This document shows, one piece after another, positions 6,162 to 7,931 of a stretch of DNA of 7,931 bases (position 1 is the first letter of the stretch; every line of letters begins with the position of its first letter). This DNA is from an uncultured Thomasclavelia sp. (GTDB lineage: Bacteria; Bacillota_I; Bacilli_A; Erysipelotrichales; Coprobacillaceae). The stretch is taken from NCBI GenBank assembly GCA_910588165.1, contig CAJUOR010000069.1:1-7931 (forward strand), read 5' to 3'. Made by a program: the position numbers and the translations under genes. The notes beneath the pieces were generated by a model. The model worked only from the letters and a program-made list of their open reading frames with translations. It was not told the DNA's origin and searched no databases.

Positions 6162-7349
6162 TTAAAATGTTACCAATTCATTAAATGTTTTCAACATAAA
6201 TGTATCTGTCATGCCTGAAATATAATCGAGAATCGCTCTGATATAGTCTTGTTGCAAGCTCGGATTATAAAGCTTAGTTGAAGTATAATATAAAAGCCAA
6301 TCCATAAAATATTCAGCCAAGTTAGGATATCTTGCTTTTAACGCTTCTAACTTATCTAGTTTGCCATCTTTTTGCCATGTATCTTTCAATACATCAAATA
6401 AGCTATGAATCATTAACGCCACATAATCATCAAAGACTTTTAAACGCTTCGTTAAATATATATTTTCATAATTATAGGCCATCACTTTTTGCATAACCAA
6501 ATAAGCTTGTTTAGATAAGGCGATTCCCTTTTCTATGGTACTATGTTGACAGACATCTTGAATGAAATAATGGATTAACGTCCCATTATCAATTCCTGAA
6601 ACTAAAGGGTCAATATCCGATAATTCTTTTTCCAACTGCCTAATATCAGCTTTGGTTAGTAGCCCTAACTCCAAAGCATCTTCAATATCTCTAGATAGAT
6701 AGGCAATCTTATCTGCCATCTTTACCACACACCCCTCATAAGTAAAAGGTGCATACAATCCCGGAGCATTATAATTTTCTAAATCAAAAGCTTCTTCGCG
6801 GGGCTTAATAGCCTCAAGATGAACCTCACCGCAATGAGAGATAATCCCATCTCGAACTGCATAGCATAGATTTAAAGGTTGATTTTCCTGATTATCATCT
6901 TTTAATTGTTCAATCTTATCAACAAAATACAGACTATTACGTTCATGAAAAAAACGTCCTAACTGATATTTTTCATAAAGCTGAGCCAAAATTTTCTCTC
7001 CCCCATGACCGAAGGGAGCGTGTCCTAAATCATGACCAGCCGCAATCGCTCTAGTTAAAGTCGTATTTAAGCCTAAATAACCGGCAATTGTTTCACTCAC
7101 AGATTGAACAAGGGCAACATGTTCTAAGCGTGTGCAGACATGATCATTGGAAACAGCAAAAAATACTTGAGTTTTATGTTTTAAGCGTCGATACGCCTTA
7201 GAAAATAAAATACGTGTATAATCTCGTTCAAATGGTTCACGAATATCGTTTTTCCTTTGGTAAAAAGGATATAAGCGTGAAATAGCCTGCTCATATTTTG
7301 GATTACCTTCAACCATCGCTACTCTTTGAAAACTTAAAGGCTTAGGCAT
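6162..7349 (-). CDS. dgt: dGTPase-family HD-domain dNTP triphosphohydrolase
   Basis: This cytoplasmic HD-superfamily enzyme is expected to hydrolyse dGTP or other dNTPs to the nucleoside and triphosphate, affecting nucleotide pools. In 395 residues the metal-binding set is intact: His77 in RLEHVALV, His106-Asp107 in AGHDLGHAPFGHGGE (with His110 and His115), and Asp213 in MADKIAYLSRDIEDA. Further dGTPase-like signatures are AYRRLKHKTQVF (52-63), HERNSLYFVD (135-144, in the place of the family's conserved His-Asn segment) and ISGMTD (377-382) near the C-terminus. The length is normal for the single-domain Firmicute branch. The ATG at 7349 has AAGGAAG (7357-7363) seven bases upstream and overlaps the end of the TPR gene by eight bases, suggesting translational coupling. 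The exact nucleotide preference cannot be read from sequence, so the gene symbol denotes the family. Phage-defence dGTPases exist, but nothing nearby suggests that role. Confidence 0.9.
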   Translation of the reverse strand: MPKPLSFQRVAMVEGNPKYEQAISRLYPFYQRKNDIREPFERDYTRILFSKAYRRLKHKTQVFFAVSNDHVCTRLEHVALVQSVSETIAGYLGLNTTLTRAIAAGHDLGHAPFGHGGEKILAQLYEKYQLGRFFHERNSLYFVDKIEQLKDDNQENQPLNLCYAVRDGIISHCGEVHLEAIKPREEAFDLENYNAPGLYAPFTYEGCVVKMADKIAYLSRDIEDALELGLLTKADIRQLEKELSDIDPLVSGIDNGTLIHYFIQDVCQHSTIEKGIALSKQAYLVMQKVMAYNYENIYLTKRLKVFDDYVALMIHSLFDVLKDTWQKDGKLDKLEALKARYPNLAEYFMDWLLYYTSTKLYNPSLQQDYIRAILDYISGMTDTFMLKTFNELVTF

Positions 7350-7931
7350 TTGACCACTTCCTTAAGGATATTTCAAATTCCCGATAGACTTCTTCTGAAG
7401 GATTTAATTGAATAGCTTTACCAATGGTAGCAATGGCTTGACTTGTCATATTTTCCATCGCATAAGCTTGAGCTAACATATAAGCATTTTGATCTTGATT
7501 AACTGTTTTGTTTTCTAAAAACATAGCGATACTGGTCTGATAATCCTCTGTTTCAAAGTATATATTTCCTAACATATAACAAGCAAAATCATGAAAAGCC
7601 ACCACATCTTTAATCGCAAACAGCAACTGACTAGCTTGACGGTACTGTAAGAAGCCGTATAATACCCATGCTTTATAATAAATTAAACTTGCTAAACGTC
7701 CGTAAGTTGTCAAAGCCCGATTAACAAGCTGTAATGCCTTTAAATAATTCATTTCTGCCATTTCTTTCTCAATAAACTGACAAGTGATTTCCAATGACTG
7801 CAATGGCATCGTAATACTGCGATTAAAATCTTCGGCAATATAGTTAATTCGTCTTGTCTGTTTTAAAAAATGATGCAATCTTCTATCTGCTTCCAACCAC
7901 TGATAAGGCCCTTGAATATCTAAGATAAAGG
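7342..7931 (-). CDS. TPR-repeat protein, 5' end beyond the window
   Basis: The reading frame runs without a stop from its TAA (7342-7344) to the right edge. The first readable residues are FILDIQGPYQWLEADRR, so the true start is outside the window. A TTG at 7896 is in frame, but I see no ribosome binding site to support it. The visible part of about 195 residues is helical. Its second half contains degenerate tetratricopeptide repeats: YLKALQLVNRAL, ASLIYYKAWVLYGFLQYRQASQLL, FACYMLGNIYFETEDYQTSIAMF, and a clear final unit AYMLAQAYAMENMTSQAIATIGKAIQLNP. Such repeats make protein-protein contacts; no enzymatic motif is visible. The first portion (IEKEMAEMNY and before) is not assignable by eye. 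The eight-base ATGCCTAA overlap places it in one transcript with the dGTPase downstream. A specific function cannot be named; an adaptor or regulator of its partner gene is only an inference. Confidence 0.82.
   Translation of the reverse strand, partial: FILDIQGPYQWLEADRRLHHFLKQTRRINYIAEDFNRSITMPLQSLEITCQFIEKEMAEMNYLKALQLVNRALTTYGRLASLIYYKAWVLYGFLQYRQASQLLFAIKDVVAFHDFACYMLGNIYFETEDYQTSIAMFLENKTVNQDQNAYMLAQAYAMENMTSQAIATIGKAIQLNPSEEVYREFEISLRKWSNA

Noticed and set aside
6162..7349. A dGTPase-based anti-phage system
   Set aside because: dNTP-depleting enzymes exist in defence, but the gene sits with a TPR gene and housekeeping-type neighbours and shows no mobile or defence-island signals.

Overview
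The window looks like ordinary chromosome from a low-G+C Gram-positive (Bacillota). The base composition is A/T-rich, the Shine-Dalgarno sequences are strong (AAAGGAGG, GAGGTGG, AAGGAAG), the promoters are sigma-A-like with TATAAT boxes, and the protein types are common in gut Firmicutes. An Erysipelotrichia-like host is a guess from overall protein style, not something the sequence proves. I see no transposase, integrase, CRISPR array, tRNA or rRNA.

Left to right: (1) 1-162, minus: the first 54 codons of a membrane-anchored or exported protein that runs off the left edge, with its own promoter in the A/T-rich gap at 163-489. (2) 490-4279, minus: a two-gene operon encoding a MacB/LolD-type ABC ATPase and a 1027-residue FtsX-like permease with a long extracytoplasmic coiled coil. 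It starts from a promoter at 4304-4331 and ends in a GCAA-loop terminator at 469-494. (3) 4382-4930, plus: a YfcE/MJ0936-type metallophosphoesterase, divergent from the ABC operon, with its promoter back to back with the operon's. (4) 4934-6100, minus: a polytopic O-antigen ligase/polymerase-like protein that converges on the phosphoesterase. One palindromic terminator (4919-4945) encodes the ends of both genes. (5) 6162-7931, minus: a dGTPase-type HD phosphohydrolase preceded by a TPR protein. The two overlap by 8 bases, and the TPR gene stays open to the right edge, so its start is outside the window.

The ABC pair should act together as a membrane mechanotransmission or export machine. The TPR protein and dGTPase are probably co-translated. 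The ligase-like gene has its own likely promoter just after the dGTPase stop but may also receive read-through. I found no convincing new multi-gene system. The most distinctive features are the compact gene ends (stop codons inside terminator stems, and two convergent genes sharing the last three codons and stop through one palindrome), the isolated ligase-like gene, and the TPR-dGTPase coupling.
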